Shown here piece by piece: positions 4,143-6,531 of a stretch of 6,531 nt of DNA. A model generated the notes under the pieces. It saw only the letters and a program-made list of their open reading frames with translations, made no database searches and was not told the DNA's origin. The DNA is from Desulfobacterales bacterium (GTDB lineage Bacteria > Desulfobacterota > Desulfobacteria > Desulfobacterales > Desulfosalsimonadaceae), in contig SLIE01000478.1 of NCBI GenBank assembly GCA_007135795.1, forward strand, positions 1 through 6,531. Direction: 5' to 3'. Numbering within the stretch: position 1 is the stretch's first letter; the number at the start of each line of letters is the position of its first letter. Made by a program: the position numbers and the translations under genes.

Positions 4143-6531
4143 ATGAAAGTCAGCCTTGACTGGTTACGCCAGTATGTCGAAATAAACACTGTACCAGCAG
4201 AATTAGCCGAAATGCTCACCATGTCAGGGTTTGAAGTAGAAGCGATGGTGAACCCTTTCGAACACCTGAGCAGTGTGGTTTCCGGAAGAATCAAGACAGC
4301 TGAAGCCCACCCGGATGCGGAGAGACTTTTACGCTGCGAGGTGGACATTGGCGACAAAACGCTTTCGATCCTCTGCGGGGCGCCCAATGTCAGAGTCGGT
4401 ATGAACGCACCCTGCGCACTACCCCACACCCTCTTGCCTTGCGGCACGCGAGTCGAAATCAGCCGTATCCGAGGGGTGCGGTCCGAAGGAATGCTCTGCA
4501 GCGAAGCAGAACTCGGACTTGGAACAGACGCTTCTGGCATATTGCCACTGGAAGATTCAATCCCCCCCGGCACATCCGTTATCAAAGCGCTTGGGTTATC
4601 CGATACGGTTTTCGAGATTGGCCTGACCCCCAACAGACCGGATTGCCTGAGTGTAACAGGGATTGCCCGTGAAATATCGGCACTGCTGAATCAAAAATTA
4701 AACCTTCCCAAAACCACGATCACTGAAAGCGCGCCGGATATATTCAAGAGCACCTCCGTAACAATAGAAAACCCGGAGATGTGCCCCCGCTATTCGGCGC
4801 GTGTAATTTTCGACATCAAAGTCCAGCCTTCTCCCCAATGGCTCAGACAGCGACTGCTTTCAATAGGGTTGAAACCGATCAACAACATCGTTGATATCAC
4901 CAATTTTGTAATGATGGAAACCGGACAACCGCTGCACGCGTTTGACCTGCATCAACTCGAGGAAAACCGTATTGTTGTGAGAACCTGTCGCGGCTCTGCT
5001 GAAAAAACATTTACCACCCTGGACGGGAAAGAACGACTCCTCAAAGATGATACCCTGATGATCTGCGACGGACGCAGACCGGTGGCAATTGCCGGCATCA
5101 TGGGTGGCGAAAATTCAGAAATCGGGGAAACCACCACCGCGGTATTGCTTGAAGGTGCTCATTTTGATCCGATTACCATTCGAAAAGCCGCCAAGCACCT
5201 TGGACTCTCCACGGATGCCTCGTATCGATTCGAACGCGGGGTGGATCCGGAAGCCACAATTTTCGCACTGAACCGTGCGGTCGCCCTCATGCTGGAAACC
5301 GCTGGTGGCAATCTGGCCGCAGGCATTATCGATCAATACCCGGGAGAAAAACCCATTGCCCCCATACGGCTCAGCGCTTATCGAACCAATCAGCATCTCG
5401 GCGTTGAACTTTCCCCGGAAGCGATCCAGCGGCACCTGCAATCCATTGAATTCAAGGTGACCCCTGAAAATCATGATACCATGGACGTGCTTCGACCTTC
5501 ATTCCGCATGGACGTAAGCCGGCCTGAAGATCTCATGGAAGAAGTGGCACGCCTTTCCGGATATGACAATATCGGCACCACCTTTCCGACCATTTCAGCA
5601 AAAACCCAACTGCCGCCACGCGGCTTCCGCTTGAAAGATAAAATCAGGGACATGATGGCTGGATTTGGCTTCAATGAAACCATTCATTACAGCTTTACCG
5701 GCAAAAATAGTGAACGCCTTGAATTCACGGAAACCGACATACGACAAAAAGAGCTGTCCGTGCTGAACCCCCTGGCCGAGACACAGTCATACATGCGAAC
5801 ATCCCTGATCAGTGCCCTGCTTGAGGCCTGCCAGAAAAATATCTTCCGACAGGAACGGGACTTGAAGTTTTTCGAGCTTGGCAAAGCATTTTACAGTCAC
5901 GGGCCAGAAACACAACCCGATGAAACATACCTGTTATCAGCTGTCTGGACGGGAGCGCAAAGACCCCAGACCTGGCATGAAAAACCGGTTTCCTGTGATT
6001 TTTATGATATCAAGGGTGTACTGGAATCCTTTTTTTCCGAACTTAAAACAACTCAGATCGCCTACTCCCAAACACCTCATGACCAATGCAGTTATACACG
6101 CCCCGGGCACAGCGCCACAATCCGCGCAGGTAATGAAGAACTTGGTCTTGTTGGGGAGATTCGCGCTTCTGTTTTGGAGCGATTTGACATTAACCAGAAA
6201 GTATTCGGATTTGAGATAAACCTTGATAAATTAATGTCACTTGCCATGAAGGACGCCAGCTTTACGCCGATTCCAAGATTTCCGGCTATTTCTCGCGACA
6301 TGACCCTGATAATCGATGACCAGGTGGAAGCCCATGAGGTTGTTCGGGAAATTGAAAAATTGCAGAACAATCTAATTGAAAACATATCCATATTCGATAT
6401 TTACCGCGGCAAACCGATCGAAGAAGGGAAAAAAAGCCTTTCAATACGAATTACATACCAATCGCATGAACAAACCCTCGAAGATACCCCGATCAATTCC
6501 CTTCACCAGGAAATAACCCAAAGGCTTTTAT
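4143..6531 (+). CDS. pheT: Phenylalanyl-tRNA synthetase beta subunit (3' end cut by window edge)
   Basis: The beta subunit partners PheS, helps bind tRNA-Phe and edits Tyr-tRNA-Phe. The frame is open for 796 codons with no stop, so only a few C-terminal residues are missing (family size about 800). Domains in order: MKVSLDWLRQYV at the start; an OB-fold tRNA-binding domain (about 40-150) with HPDAERLLRCEV, LCGAPNVR and RSEGMLCSEAELGL; TPNRPDCLS near 163; the B3/B4 editing domain (about 215-395) with NNIVDITNFVMMETGQPLHAFD and GIMGGENSEI; B5 (about 405-475) ending in RPEDLMEEVARLSGYDNI; a catalytic-like core (about 485-690); and a C-terminal ferredoxin-fold anticodon-binding domain (from about 707) with RFPAISRDMTLII and FDIYRG. 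The ATG follows the pheS stop by one base, with AAGG at 4129-4132 as ribosome site. No frameshift is seen. Confidence 0.98.
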   Translation, partial: MKVSLDWLRQYVEINTVPAELAEMLTMSGFEVEAMVNPFEHLSSVVSGRIKTAEAHPDAERLLRCEVDIGDKTLSILCGAPNVRVGMNAPCALPHTLLPCGTRVEISRIRGVRSEGMLCSEAELGLGTDASGILPLEDSIPPGTSVIKALGLSDTVFEIGLTPNRPDCLSVTGIAREISALLNQKLNLPKTTITESAPDIFKSTSVTIENPEMCPRYSARVIFDIKVQPSPQWLRQRLLSIGLKPINNIVDITNFVMMETGQPLHAFDLHQLEENRIVVRTCRGSAEKTFTTLDGKERLLKDDTLMICDGRRPVAIAGIMGGENSEIGETTTAVLLEGAHFDPITIRKAAKHLGLSTDASYRFERGVDPEATIFALNRAVALMLETAGGNLAAGIIDQYPGEKPIAPIRLSAYRTNQHLGVELSPEAIQRHLQSIEFKVTPENHDTMDVLRPSFRMDVSRPEDLMEEVARLSGYDNIGTTFPTISAKTQLPPRGFRLKDKIRDMMAGFGFNETIHYSFTGKNSERLEFTETDIRQKELSVLNPLAETQSYMRTSLISALLEACQKNIFRQERDLKFFELGKAFYSHGPETQPDETYLLSAVWTGAQRPQTWHEKPVSCDFYDIKGVLESFFSELKTTQIAYSQTPHDQCSYTRPGHSATIRAGNEELGLVGEIRASVLERFDINQKVFGFEINLDKLMSLAMKDASFTPIPRFPAISRDMTLIIDDQVEAHEVVREIEKLQNNLIENISIFDIYRGKPIEEGKKSLSIRITYQSHEQTLEDTPINSLHQEITQRLL

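Noticed and set aside
4127..4633. 168-codon minus-strand ORF
   Set aside because: It is antisense to the start of pheT, whose tRNA-binding domain is clearly encoded on the + strand.
1..6531. CRISPR arrays, tRNA or rRNA genes, phage or defence genes
   Set aside because: No regularly spaced repeats, cloverleaf with CCA-type end, rRNA-like stretch or phage-like proteins were seen on either strand.

Overview
The window is chromosomal DNA of a Gram-negative bacterium, most likely a sulfate-reducer-type Desulfobacterota (Desulfobacterales-like). That placement is an inference from moderate GC, the gene order, the cysteine-rich YkgJ-family protein and the style of the PheS and IF3 sequences; no database search was possible. 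The right two thirds is the conserved translation operon infC-rpmI-rplT-pheS-pheT on the + strand. The left third is accessory: the first codons of a probable short-chain dehydrogenase and a YkgJ-family cysteine-cluster protein, both on the - strand, plus two copies of a palindromic mobile-like repeat.

Layout. Positions 1-60 (-) hold the N-terminus of an SDR-type Rossmann protein running off the left edge, preceded by a possible 24-codon leader ORF (57-131, -). Positions 177-324 are palindromic element copy A. Positions 333-1052 (-) encode the YkgJ-family protein. Positions 1053-1486 form a divergent control region with promoter-like sequences for both strands, element copy B (1293-1416, opposite orientation to A) and a small perfect hairpin. 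infC (1487-2014) starts at the rare codon ATA behind a perfect AGGAGG. A 316-base gap before rpmI carries a weak terminator-like hairpin, a perfect extended -10 (TGATATAAT), a GC hairpin and a strong terminator-like hairpin, so rpmI-rplT appear to have their own attenuated leader. rpmI (2331-2528) and rplT (2578-2928) follow. A 69-codon ORF (2928-3137) exactly fills the gap between rplT and pheS, overlapping both (TAATG at one end, TTGA at the other). pheS (3134-4141, TTG start) and pheT (4143 to the edge, lacking only its last codons) complete the operon.

How the genes fit together. IF3, L35 and L20 serve translation initiation and 50S subunit assembly, and PheS and PheT form the alpha2beta2 phenylalanyl-tRNA synthetase. 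thrS, which precedes infC in E. coli and many other bacteria, is not here; a - strand gene and the repeat take its place. The most interesting signals are the ATA start of infC, the repeat pair bracketing the YkgJ gene with one copy inside the probable infC leader, the rpmI leader, and the bridging small ORF. I saw no clearly new defence, CRISPR or biosynthetic system.
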